A DNA stretch of 64,000 nt from Labrenzia sp. VG12 (GTDB lineage: Bacteria; Pseudomonadota; Alphaproteobacteria; Rhizobiales; Stappiaceae), in assembly GCF_002237595.1 (NCBI RefSeq), contig NZ_CP022529.1, forward strand, positions 4,680,001-4,744,000. The letters are read 5' to 3'. The notes below the pieces were generated by a model, which did no database searches, was not told where the DNA came from, and saw only the letters and a program-made list of their open reading frames with translations. Both the position numbers and the translations under genes were made by a program. Positions 9,883 through 17,628 of the stretch are shown here, one piece after another (the stretch's first letter is position 1; each line of letters opens with the position of its first letter).

Positions 9883-11514
9883 ATGACAAAAGACCCTCTC
9901 CTTTCCGTCCAGGACCTGTCCGTGGCCTTTGCCCAGGGTGACAAGAAGAACCTGGCCGTCGACCGGATCTCCTTCGAGATCAACAAGGGCGAAACCGTTG
10001 CCCTTGTCGGTGAAAGTGGTTCCGGCAAGTCGGTATCCGCGCTGTCGGTTCTCAAATTGCTGCCCTATCCGGCTGCCTCGCATCCGTCCGGCCGGATCCT
10101 GATGAACGGCAAGGACCTGCTCACCGTCAGCGACAACGAGATGCGCAAGGTGCGCGGCAACGACGTGTCGATGATTTTCCAGGAACCGATGACCTCGCTG
10201 AACCCGCTCCATGTGGTGGAAAAGCAGATCTCCGAAATCCTGACGATCCACCGCGGCATGGGTGAGAGCCAGGCGCGGGAGCGCGTTCTGGAACTGCTCA
10301 ACCAGGTTGGCATTCGCGATCCGGAAAAACGGCTGAAGTCCTATCCGCACCAGCTCTCCGGAGGGCAGCGGCAGCGGGTGATGATTGCCATGGCGCTGGC
10401 CAACCAGCCTGACCTGTTGATTGCCGACGAGCCGACCACCGCCCTGGACGTGACCGTGCAGGCCCAGATCCTGGAACTGTTGAAGGTGCTGCAGAAACAG
10501 CAGGGCATGGCCATGCTGTTCATCACCCACGATCTCGGCATTGTGCGCAAATTCGCCGACCGGGTCTGTGTCATGACCGACGGCAAGATCGTCGAGCAGG
10601 GCCCCGTGGCGGAGATTTTCGAGCGGCCGCAGCATGCCTATACCAAACATCTTCTGGCCGCAGAGCCGAAGGGCACGCCGCCGGCAACCGACAAGGAAAA
10701 GCCGATCGTTGTGCAGGCGGACGATCTGAAGGTCTGGTTCCCGGTCAAGCGCGGCCTCCTGCGTCGCACCGTCGACCACATCAAGGCGGTCGACGGCATC
10801 GACGTTGAAGTGCGGGAGGGGCAAACTCTCGGCATCGTTGGCGAAAGCGGATCGGGCAAGACGACGCTCGGCCTGGCGATCCTGCGCATGATCTCCTCAA
10901 CGGGACGGATCGCCTTTGACGGCAAGGAGATCCAGGGGAATTCCTGGAAGGAGATGCGGCCGCTCCGGCGGGACATGCAGATTGTCTTCCAGGACCCCTT
11001 CGGCGCACTCAGCCCGCGCATGTCCGTGTCTGATATCGTCGGCGAAGGCCTGCAGGTGCATTTCCCCGGTATCTCCTCCGAAGAGCGCGACCGCAAGGTC
11101 GCCAAGGCTCTGGAGGAAGTCGGGCTCGATGCCTCGACCCGTCATCGTTACCCGCACGAGTTTTCCGGCGGTCAGCGACAGCGGATATCCATTGCCAGGG
11201 CCATGGTACTGGAGCCGAAATTCGTCATGCTGGACGAACCGACCTCGGCACTGGACATGAGCGTCCAGGCCCAGGTGGTCGATCTCCTGCGCGACCTGCA
11301 GAAGGCGCACGGACTGGCCTATCTGTTCATCTCGCACGACCTGAAGGTCGTTCGGGCCCTTGCCAACGAGGTCGTTGTCATGCGTCAGGGCAAGGTGGTG
11401 GAGCAGGGGCCTGCGGAGCAGATTTTTGACGCTCCGCAGACCGATTACACCAAAGCGCTGATGGCCGCCGCCTTCCGGCTGGAGGCGGCGCCGGAAGGTG
11501 TCGTGAACGTCTAG
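9883..11514 (+). CDS. yejF: Peptide ABC transporter double ATPase (YejF-like)
   Basis: 543 aa with two complete ABC ATPase modules in one chain. Module 1 has Walker A GESGSGKS and signature LSGGQRQR with Walker B LLIADEP. Module 2 has GESGSGKT, FSGGQRQR and FVMLDEP. Each is followed by a switch His (FITHD, FISHD). It replaces the separate DppD and DppF subunits and powers the YejBE channel. The ATG at 9883 with GAGGA upstream is preferred over an in-frame upstream ATG at 9841 that lies inside yejE. Last gene of the operon. Confidence 0.93.
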   Translation: MTKDPLLSVQDLSVAFAQGDKKNLAVDRISFEINKGETVALVGESGSGKSVSALSVLKLLPYPAASHPSGRILMNGKDLLTVSDNEMRKVRGNDVSMIFQEPMTSLNPLHVVEKQISEILTIHRGMGESQARERVLELLNQVGIRDPEKRLKSYPHQLSGGQRQRVMIAMALANQPDLLIADEPTTALDVTVQAQILELLKVLQKQQGMAMLFITHDLGIVRKFADRVCVMTDGKIVEQGPVAEIFERPQHAYTKHLLAAEPKGTPPATDKEKPIVVQADDLKVWFPVKRGLLRRTVDHIKAVDGIDVEVREGQTLGIVGESGSGKTTLGLAILRMISSTGRIAFDGKEIQGNSWKEMRPLRRDMQIVFQDPFGALSPRMSVSDIVGEGLQVHFPGISSEERDRKVAKALEEVGLDASTRHRYPHEFSGGQRQRISIARAMVLEPKFVMLDEPTSALDMSVQAQVVDLLRDLQKAHGLAYLFISHDLKVVRALANEVVVMRQGKVVEQGPAEQIFDAPQTDYTKALMAAAFRLEAAPEGVVNV

Positions 11515-11534
11515 GGTCTTGACCCTGGACGGGT

Positions 11535-12185
11535 TCAAAAACCGCCTTTTTCGGCTTCAGGGCAAGGACCCAACGGTGCGGCGTCACCGTCCAGGTCTTC
11601 AGCGGCCATCAGTTCCCGCAAGTCGGCATCCTTGAGCAGCGGCACAAAGCCTCCAAGTTCCGACGCCTTGAGAAAGGTGCTGACAAGGATCCTGTCCGGC
11701 CTGGTCGCCGAGAGAAGACAGGCGTCGACACTGAGTTCCATGCTGCCGTCGACTTTCTCGCGGTCTCCCTTGCTCATGTCCGTCAGGTGCGATTGAAACG
11801 CCTTGAATGCGCCGATCCTGCCTGCAGGCAGCCGATAGACCTCGACGCGCCAGCCCGATTGCAACGCGCCGGCCAGTTCGGCTTTCTCGGCGGCCGTGTC
11901 CACGCGGGTGAAGGCGAACTCTTCCTTCAGTTGCACCTCGCCGTTGGACTTCTCCGTAACGGTCAGCCGCATTTGCGCGCCGCCGTCAGGGATCCGGATG
12001 CTGTCGGGATACTTGACGGCAATCCGAAGACCATCCGGAGCGGTTTTCAGGAGATCAAACCGGCTGAGTTTCACCATGGTGGTCAACGGCACATGACTGC
12101 AGGCCGCAACACACCAGGCAAGAACCGCAGCGGCCAGCAATCTTGCAGCGCTGCTGCCGCTGCGCCAGGCAAAGACTGTTCTCAT
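11535..12185 (-). CDS. Putative lipoprotein, paralogue of the upstream gene
   Basis: 216 aa, function unknown. The signal peptide ends in a lipobox-like CVAAC (Cys near residue 29), suggesting a lipidated envelope protein. The mature part aligns with the protein encoded just upstream (12200-12826): both have an early block xLRIAVxxPxxxxxPxGGA, a middle block with VYRxP, and a late block RxLxSTxLKxSExxxxVPL. It starts 14 nt after that gene and is surely co-transcribed. No catalytic motif was found. Confidence 0.75.
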   Translation of the reverse strand: MRTVFAWRSGSSAARLLAAAVLAWCVAACSHVPLTTMVKLSRFDLLKTAPDGLRIAVKYPDSIRIPDGGAQMRLTVTEKSNGEVQLKEEFAFTRVDTAAEKAELAGALQSGWRVEVYRLPAGRIGAFKAFQSHLTDMSKGDREKVDGSMELSVDACLLSATRPDRILVSTFLKASELGGFVPLLKDADLRELMAAEDLDGDAAPLGPCPEAEKGGF

Positions 12186-12199
12186 CGATCCTGACCGGG

Positions 12200-12826
12200 T
12201 CAGTTCATCGCCTGGCAGGGCTGGACCGGGTCCCGGCGGCCGGTCTTGCCGGTGTCTGGAACATTGCGCAGGTCAAAGTCCATTTCCAGGGGCACATAAT
12301 CCTGAAACTCGGAGGTTTTCAGATAGGTCGAGATCAGCATCCGGCCATTGTCCTCCGGGTCGAGCTTGCATCCGGCAACGTCGATGGTGAGCGACCCGGC
12401 CATGTTGTCCTTCCGGGTTTGCGGCAAGGAGAGATACTTGGCCTGCAAAGCCCGCAGCTCGGCAACTTCCTGCTCCGGAATGCGATAGACAGAAACCTGT
12501 TCGTCTGTGCGGCGCTCTGACAGCACGCTTTCCAGCCGGTTGGGCTGCACTGCTTTTTTCAGGAGCACCTCCTTTTCGCGGAGCACCTGGCCGGTCTGCC
12601 TGTCGGTCATCAGGATCTTCACACGTGCCCCGCCTTGGGGCACTGCCAGCCGTTCGGAGTGACGAACCGCAATGCGGAATTTTGACGGGTCCGTGGTGGC
12701 AGGGTTGAAACTGTCGAGGTCGGACGCGAACACCGCAGGGGCCGCGGGCAGGGTCAGAACAAGGACAAGCCAGAGGGAATTTACGCGCAGAAACGGCCGG
12801 GTCCGGCGGAGGGCAGGTCCAAACAT
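12200..12826 (-). CDS. Putative secreted protein, paralogue of the downstream lipoprotein
   Basis: 208 aa, function unknown. It has an N-terminal hydrophobic signal sequence ending at about AVFA|S but no lipobox Cys, unlike its neighbour. The block FRIAVRHSERLAVPQGGA and the block MLISTYLKTSEFQDYVPL correspond to similar blocks in the downstream gene. The ATG at 12826 has GGAGA 5 nt upstream; the in-frame ATG at 12838 has no RBS. The AT-rich 150 nt upstream (about 12840-12895) probably holds the promoter. Confidence 0.75.
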   Translation of the reverse strand: MFGPALRRTRPFLRVNSLWLVLVLTLPAAPAVFASDLDSFNPATTDPSKFRIAVRHSERLAVPQGGARVKILMTDRQTGQVLREKEVLLKKAVQPNRLESVLSERRTDEQVSVYRIPEQEVAELRALQAKYLSLPQTRKDNMAGSLTIDVAGCKLDPEDNGRMLISTYLKTSEFQDYVPLEMDFDLRNVPDTGKTGRRDPVQPCQAMN

Positions 12827-12994
12827 TTGAATCTCCATCTAAGAAAGCAGCGATTAATTATCGTAAAACAATAAAAAATGAAAGTGAAAATAATGTGGCA
12901 GGCACGAATCTCCCTCCGGAGGCGCTTCAGCGCCCGCGGTTTCGTCTGTTCTAGCTCATGAATTCCGTTCAGGTTTCAGGGGGAGGAAACGGTT

Positions 12995-14206
12995 TCAGCC
13001 GACCCAACAGGTAGCGAAAAAGCCGTTTTTCTCCTGGTCCTTGCCGATGGAGCGTCGGGTCTTGAAGCCGATCAGGCCATCCGCACCGCCAACATCGTGT
13101 CCGAGGCCTTCCAGGCGCAACTGCAGATTTCTGACGGCGCCGCGGGTGGTTTCCTTCATGGGTTTCCAGGCGCCGGCAAATGCCTTGTTGTTGCCATAGC
13201 GGTCCGCCAGATGACCGACAAAGAGCGCATAGGCATCGCTTTCGTTGTATTCCTTGATGACGTAGAAATTTTCCGTGGCAATGAAGGCCGGACCATACCG
13301 GCCCGCTGGCAACAGGATATTGCCGGGCCGGTTGATCTCGTGGTCGGGGAACGGCCGGCCGCTCACGCGTTTCACGCCTTCGCGCACGAATTCGGAAATC
13401 TTCTGCCGGTTGTCCGGCCCTTCCCGTGTGCATGAGACGGTCTCCGGCAGTACCACCTCATAACCCCAGTCGCGCCCCTTCTGCCAGCCGTGCTCGGCGA
13501 GGTAATGCGCAATCGAGGCCATGGTGTCGACCTCCGAGGTCCAGATATTGCGCCGGCCGTCGCCGTCGAAATCGACCGCGTATTTCAGATAGGAGGAGGG
13601 CAGGAATTGCGGTTGTCCCATCGCGCCGCCCCAGGAGCTTTTCATTGCCTTGCGGCTGATGTCGCCATTTTGCAGGATTTGCAGGGCTGCAACGACTTCG
13701 CCTTTGAAAAAGTCGGCGCGCTGGCCCATGAAGGCCTGGGTGGCGACGACCCGCAGGGCATCGTGCGGGATCTTGGCACCGCCATATCCTGATTCCCGAG
13801 CCCAGATCGCCAGAATGATCCGCTTGGGAACGCCATAACGCGCCTCGATCCGTTGCAGGGTGGCCGCATGCTTCTGCATCAGGCTGCGGCCGCGGGGAAC
13901 CAGAGCATTGAACTGGCCGGCGCGGAAATATCGCGCCGGTGAGCGGAACTCCGCCTGGAAATTGATTTTGGGCGGCGCTCCCTTGCCGCCGGGGCCGACC
14001 AGTCCGGGCAGCGACGTATCTGGTGTGAGACCGCTCAGTTCCCGGTCGATCACGGCCTGCGAAACGCCGGCCTTGCGGGCGGCCGGTGCGATCTGCGAGG
14101 CCAGAAACTGCCGGAACTGGGTATCGTATTTTCCGGCCTGTGCCGAGGGCGCAAACGCGGCGACAGCGATTGTTGCAAGCACAAGGTTCAGCAAAATTCG
14201 GATCAC
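12995..14206 (-). CDS. Lytic murein transglycosylase (MltB/SLT_2 family)
   Basis: 403 aa. Cleaves the MurNAc-GlcNAc bond of peptidoglycan in the periplasm. After a Sec signal peptide (ending SAQA) comes an SLT_2 domain with the catalytic Glu in WARESGYGG and the family segments GAMGQPQFLPSSYLKYAVDFDGDG and WQKGRDWGYEV. A short C-terminal peptidoglycan-binding domain follows (NLQLRLEGLGHDVGGADG). The start chosen is the GTG at 14206, with GGGAG 9 nt upstream and the signal peptide directly after it; an ATG at 14248 is possible. The ATG at 14431 would give an atypical 76-residue leader. Confidence 0.9.
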   Translation of the reverse strand: MIRILLNLVLATIAVAAFAPSAQAGKYDTQFRQFLASQIAPAARKAGVSQAVIDRELSGLTPDTSLPGLVGPGGKGAPPKINFQAEFRSPARYFRAGQFNALVPRGRSLMQKHAATLQRIEARYGVPKRIILAIWARESGYGGAKIPHDALRVVATQAFMGQRADFFKGEVVAALQILQNGDISRKAMKSSWGGAMGQPQFLPSSYLKYAVDFDGDGRRNIWTSEVDTMASIAHYLAEHGWQKGRDWGYEVVLPETVSCTREGPDNRQKISEFVREGVKRVSGRPFPDHEINRPGNILLPAGRYGPAFIATENFYVIKEYNESDAYALFVGHLADRYGNNKAFAGAWKPMKETTRGAVRNLQLRLEGLGHDVGGADGLIGFKTRRSIGKDQEKNGFFATCWVG

Positions 14207-14456
14207 GGCTCGCTCCCGGGTCAAGCACTGGTTCAAACACGCCTTCATCCTGTGAAGGCGCGACGCGTTGTCTCGAAGGTTGGGCCGGTTGCTTCGGTAT
14301 CTGCCGCAGATCCTTCGAGACGGCCCGAAGCTTCTCCTCAGGGGGAGGCCGAACTGTGGCGTGGCCCATTCCGTTTCCGGAAGACCGCCAGGCACCAACT
14401 CACGAGAGCCGCGTTGGCGATAACCTATCATGAAGTGTTGCGCGGGCCGACCGGCT

Positions 14457-15035
14457 TCAGAGTTCTATCCAACTCAAATTCCGGCCCGCTTGTGTCGTTA
14501 GCCACGCCTTGTCGAAACGGTACCAGCAGCCACCGCGGGTCTGGTCGTGCTCTCTTGAGATCGGCACCGCCATCAGGTGACACATCAACAGCGTGCCGAC
14601 CGCACCGTGGCCGGTGAAAAGAACCGGCTGCTCGTCCGGGATATGACGCAGCGCGCTGCTGATCCCGGTGACAACCCGGTTCTGGGCGTCGATGGCCCGT
14701 TCCCAGCCCCGAACGGACCGATGGGGATCTGCAAAAAAGGCATCCGCGGTTTTTTCAAACTCTTCCGGTGGCAGGAACCCGGTCGCACTGCGATCGTTTT
14801 CATGAAGGAAGGGCAGCACCCGCTGAAAGACGTTCTTGCGGCCGGAAAACACCTGGGCCGTTTCAGTGGCCTTTTTCTCGGCGCTGGAAATGACCTGCCT
14901 GATCTCGTCGGCGAAGGGAAGTTCCGTCGCCTTTACGGCGCGTTCACGGCCAAGATCCGACAGTCCCCAGTCCGGCACCGGGACGTCCGGATCAACGACA
15001 ACTTCGGGATGGGTCAGGTAGATGCACCAGGTCAT
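14457..15035 (-). CDS. Histidine phosphatase superfamily protein with variant N-terminal motif
   Basis: 192 aa. Phosphoglycerate-mutase-like fold: a C-terminal catalytic His is visible in LFTGHGAVGTLL and the sequence SSAEKKATETAQVF matches the substrate-pocket helix. The N-terminal motif that is normally RHGE reads LTHPE, so the Arg is replaced by Thr while the nucleophilic His stays. This variant subfamily is recurrent in rhizobia-like genomes; substrate unknown. Its ATG shares one base with the stop of nudC (TGATG), a translational coupling that suggests a link to nucleotide or coenzyme turnover. Confidence 0.8.
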   Translation of the reverse strand: MTWCIYLTHPEVVVDPDVPVPDWGLSDLGRERAVKATELPFADEIRQVISSAEKKATETAQVFSGRKNVFQRVLPFLHENDRSATGFLPPEEFEKTADAFFADPHRSVRGWERAIDAQNRVVTGISSALRHIPDEQPVLFTGHGAVGTLLMCHLMAVPISREHDQTRGGCWYRFDKAWLTTQAGRNLSWIEL

Positions 15036-15985
15036 CAGAGTTTCTGCTCCAGCCAGCCAGTGATGAGTTCAAACGCAATGGAAATCGACGGAGGGATGAG
15101 GTGGCCTTCCGGGTGGGTTCCCGCGACCATCTGACGAACTTCCTCCCGGTCGCACCATTTGCAGGCTTCCAGTTCGTCATCTTCGATTTCAATCTCGAAC
15201 GACGTCGCCTCTCCGATGCAGCCGAGCATCAGGTTGGCGGGAAACGGCCAGGGTTGATTGGAGATCAGCCGGACGTTGCCGACCCTGATCCCGGATTCCT
15301 CCAGCGTCTCCCGCCGGACGGCCTGTTCGATGGTTTCACCAGGCTCCATGAAACCGGCAAGGGTGGTGTAAATGCCCTCCGGCAGCCGGGCCGGCCGGCC
15401 GAGCAGGGCCCGGTCTCCGGACTTATCGGTGATCAGCATGATGACGCAGGGGTCGGTGCGCGGAAAATGCGGGCTTTCGCAGGCGGGGCAGTCACGCCGG
15501 TAGCCGGCCTCCGCCATGACGGTCTTTTCCCCGCACCGGGAACAGTGCCGATGGGTCCGGTGCCAGTGGATCAGGGCACGCGCCTGCGCCAGGGCGCCGA
15601 GATCTTCCGGATTGAACGCCTTTTGCAGCGCCAAAGTGCGCAGATCGATCAGTTTGAGACCACCTTGGTCGGCCAGGTCCTCGTCGTCTTGCGGGAGTGT
15701 TGTCGCGAACACCGCCCGGCCGCTTTCCGCCCGCAATCCGAGAAACACGAGTTCCTTCGGGTCGGCGCCGAGTGCCTTGGCAGAGGTGAGATCATGACCG
15801 GGTTGCAAGGGCTCGCGATCTTGGAACACCAGCGTTCGGGCCGTCGACAGGACGATCTCCGTGTCCGGCTTTGCCAGCAACTCCTCAAGATAAGCCGTGT
15901 CGCCGCGCCTGGTCGATTGCCGGTCGAGCGTGTTGCCGAGAAAACTCATCTCCATCGCCTGGAGGCCGGCGGTGGTGGCGCGCAT
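15035..15985 (-). CDS. nudC: NAD(+)/NADH pyrophosphatase (NudC-type Nudix hydrolase)
   Basis: 316 aa. Hydrolyses NADH to NMNH and AMP; members also remove NAD caps from RNA 5' ends. Domain order is typical: N-terminal domain, zinc ribbon with CSRCGE and CPAC, then the Nudix box from GFMEPGE through REtLEESG. The ATG at 15985 has AAGGA 8 nt upstream; an alternative ATG at 15994 adds three residues. It heads a two-gene unit with the histidine phosphatase downstream. Confidence 0.92.
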   Translation of the reverse strand: MRATTAGLQAMEMSFLGNTLDRQSTRRGDTAYLEELLAKPDTEIVLSTARTLVFQDREPLQPGHDLTSAKALGADPKELVFLGLRAESGRAVFATTLPQDDEDLADQGGLKLIDLRTLALQKAFNPEDLGALAQARALIHWHRTHRHCSRCGEKTVMAEAGYRRDCPACESPHFPRTDPCVIMLITDKSGDRALLGRPARLPEGIYTTLAGFMEPGETIEQAVRRETLEESGIRVGNVRLISNQPWPFPANLMLGCIGEATSFEIEIEDDELEACKWCDREEVRQMVAGTHPEGHLIPPSISIAFELITGWLEQKL

Positions 15986-16121
15986 GGGAAACATCCTTGA
16001 TTTTCAATCTGGTGTGCAAGCAGTGGGGTTGGAGACTAGTGGAAGGGGGGCGACCGCGAAAGCGTCTTCAGGCAGGGGGCCGATCAACTCTCGATGCAAA
16101 ATAAGTCAACCGGTTCTCAAG

Positions 16122-16541
16122 TCAGGCCGCCCCCTCCAGCAGGACGTCGCGCAATTGCTCGATGAGCGTTTCGGCTTTCTCCGGGTCATAGGCCTCACCG
16201 GGCACCACACCCCACACGGGGCCGGGCCAGGCCTGGTCTTCGCGAAACCGTGCAATGACATGCACATGCAGCTGCGAGACCTGGTTGCCGAGGGCGGCGA
16301 CATTCAGTTTCTCACAATCCGTGACTTGCCTGATCGCCTGGCTGGCCTGGGCTATTTCGCGCATCAGCTGCAGCTGGTCTTCTTCCTCCAGGTCGATGAT
16401 CTCCACCAGATCGGGCTTGCGCGGGATCAGGAGAAGCCAGGGGTAATTGGCGTCCTTCATCAGCCGGACGGCGCAAAGTTTCAGGTCGGCGACAGGATAG
16501 CTGTCGCCTTCCAGGCGGGGATTGAGATTGAAAAACGTCAT
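16122..16541 (-). CDS. HIT-family protein
   Basis: 139 aa. Histidine-triad nucleotide hydrolase/transferase fold. The motif reads QLHVHVIARF, that is the canonical HxHxHxx with the first His replaced by Gln, as in many alphaproteobacterial members; the central catalytic His is retained. The conserved N-terminal segment LLIPRKPDLVEIIDL is present. The ATG at 16541 fits family length; upstream extension to 16640 would overlap the divergent lysE promoter region. The physiological substrate (Ap4A or AMP derivatives) is inferred from the family only. Confidence 0.88.
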   Translation of the reverse strand: MTFFNLNPRLEGDSYPVADLKLCAVRLMKDANYPWLLLIPRKPDLVEIIDLEEEDQLQLMREIAQASQAIRQVTDCEKLNVAALGNQVSQLHVHVIARFREDQAWPGPVWGVVPGEAYDPEKAETLIEQLRDVLLEGAA

Positions 16542-16681
16542 GGGGCATATCCCGCTGCTGGAGGGACGCGCCTGTGTCAAAGGCGGTTTGCTTTTGCCAA
16601 GCATATGTCTAGAGTTGGGCCACTGTGAACCCGTATTCACATCTGCCTGCCATCCTTTTCTCCTGCCGCGGAAACCCTGCC

Positions 16682-17314
16682 ATGTCTCTTGAAACGGTTC
16701 TGAGCTTTCTGCTCGTCGCCAGCCTGCTTGTCATGTCGCCGGGACCGAATGGCGTCCTGATCGCCAAGACCGTGCCAACATCCGGCCGACTGGCGGCCGT
16801 GTCCAATATCGGTGGCTTCGTGACCGCCTTCTTTCTGCATGGCGCATTGTCGGTCCTCGGCATATCCGTGATCCTGGTGCATTCGGCGGAGGCCTTCTTC
16901 GTGGTCAAGATGCTTGGTGCCGCCTATCTCTTCTGGATCGGCCTGAAAGCGCTTCGTGAAGCAATGAAAGGCGGTGCACTGACGCCTGAAGTAGCCCCGG
17001 CGAGGCGCAAACGGACGCTTGCAAAGGCCTTTGGCGAAGGGTTCCTGACCAATGCCCTCAACCCTAAGGTCTCCATGTTCTATCTCGCCGCCTTTCCGCA
17101 ATTCATTCCGGCAGGCGAGGGAGCGGTCTCGGCCGCCTTTGCCCTGGTGGCCCTGCACTCCGTGATCAACGCGGTCTGGTTCGGCGCCATGATTGTTTTG
17201 CTGGCGCGGGTCAGCCGGGCGGCACGGAGCCCGTCGTTTCAGCGCTGGCTGAAGGGTGTGACCGGCCTCGTCTTCATGGGTTTCGGGCTCAAACTGGCAA
17301 CCTTGCGGCCCTGA
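16682..17314 (+). CDS. LysE/RhtB-family amino acid exporter
   Basis: 210 aa, about six TM helices, inner membrane. The family signature near the N-terminus is SPGPNGVLIAKT, and the mid-protein segment FLTNALNPKVSMFYLAAFPQF is diagnostic for LysE/RhtB exporters of amino acids or homoserine lactones. The exported compound cannot be inferred. The ATG at 16682 starts at the usual family N-terminus; an upstream in-frame ATG at 16625 is less likely. Divergent from the HIT gene. Confidence 0.9.
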   Translation: MSLETVLSFLLVASLLVMSPGPNGVLIAKTVPTSGRLAAVSNIGGFVTAFFLHGALSVLGISVILVHSAEAFFVVKMLGAAYLFWIGLKALREAMKGGALTPEVAPARRKRTLAKAFGEGFLTNALNPKVSMFYLAAFPQFIPAGEGAVSAAFALVALHSVINAVWFGAMIVLLARVSRAARSPSFQRWLKGVTGLVFMGFGLKLATLRP

Positions 17315-17355
17315 GGGGTGAAATTTACCGGCAAACAAAAAAGCTCCGAGCCCCC

Positions 17356-17384
17356 TTGCCAAGCCCCGGGGGGGATCTGATATA
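17356..17384 (+). promoter_or_regulatory. Predicted sigma-70 type promoter of the SRP RNA
   Basis: A TTGCCA -35 hexamer (17356-17361) and a GATATA(AG) -10 element (17379-17384) are separated by 17 nt. This places transcription start at about 17391-17393, the first base of the SRP RNA stem. Confidence 0.6.
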
Positions 17385-17392
17385 AGGCGCTC

Positions 17393-17490
17393 GGGAGGTT
17401 GGTGGTGGACGAGCCACTCGCCAACCGGGTCAGGTCCGGAAGGAAGCAGCCCTAACGAGCCTCGGCACGGGTCGCCGTGCCAGCCTCCCA
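17393..17490 (+). ncRNA. ffs: Bacterial small signal recognition particle RNA (4.5S)
   Basis: The conserved SRP domain IV core is present: GGTCAGGTCCGGAAGGAAGC at about 17428-17447, which binds Ffh. The outer ends pair (GGGAGG at 17393 with CCTCCC ending at 17489), and the arms on both sides of the core can pair to give the long hairpin. The location directly upstream of dnaX is the usual one in Rhizobiales. With Ffh and FtsY this RNA targets inner-membrane proteins co-translationally. Ends are set by the terminal stem and may be off by a few bases. Confidence 0.95.
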
Positions 17491-17514
17491 CCCAAAAGCA
17501 ATCTGCTTTGATGG

Positions 17515-17551
17515 AAGCACCGCTGGATTTCCGCGGTGCTTTTTGTTTTTG
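17515..17551 (+). terminator. Rho-independent terminator of the SRP RNA
   Basis: Stem AAGCACCGC (17515-17523) / GCGGTGCTT (17533-17541) with a 9-nt loop, then TTTGTTTTTG. It lies 25 nt beyond the end of the SRP RNA and before dnaX. Confidence 0.9.
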
Positions 17552-17628
17552 GGCCCGGTCCGAAGCCGTCCACATCTTCCACACAGAAAAACTTCCGCTA
17601 GCCCGTCCCACTTGCTGAAAAAATCGCT

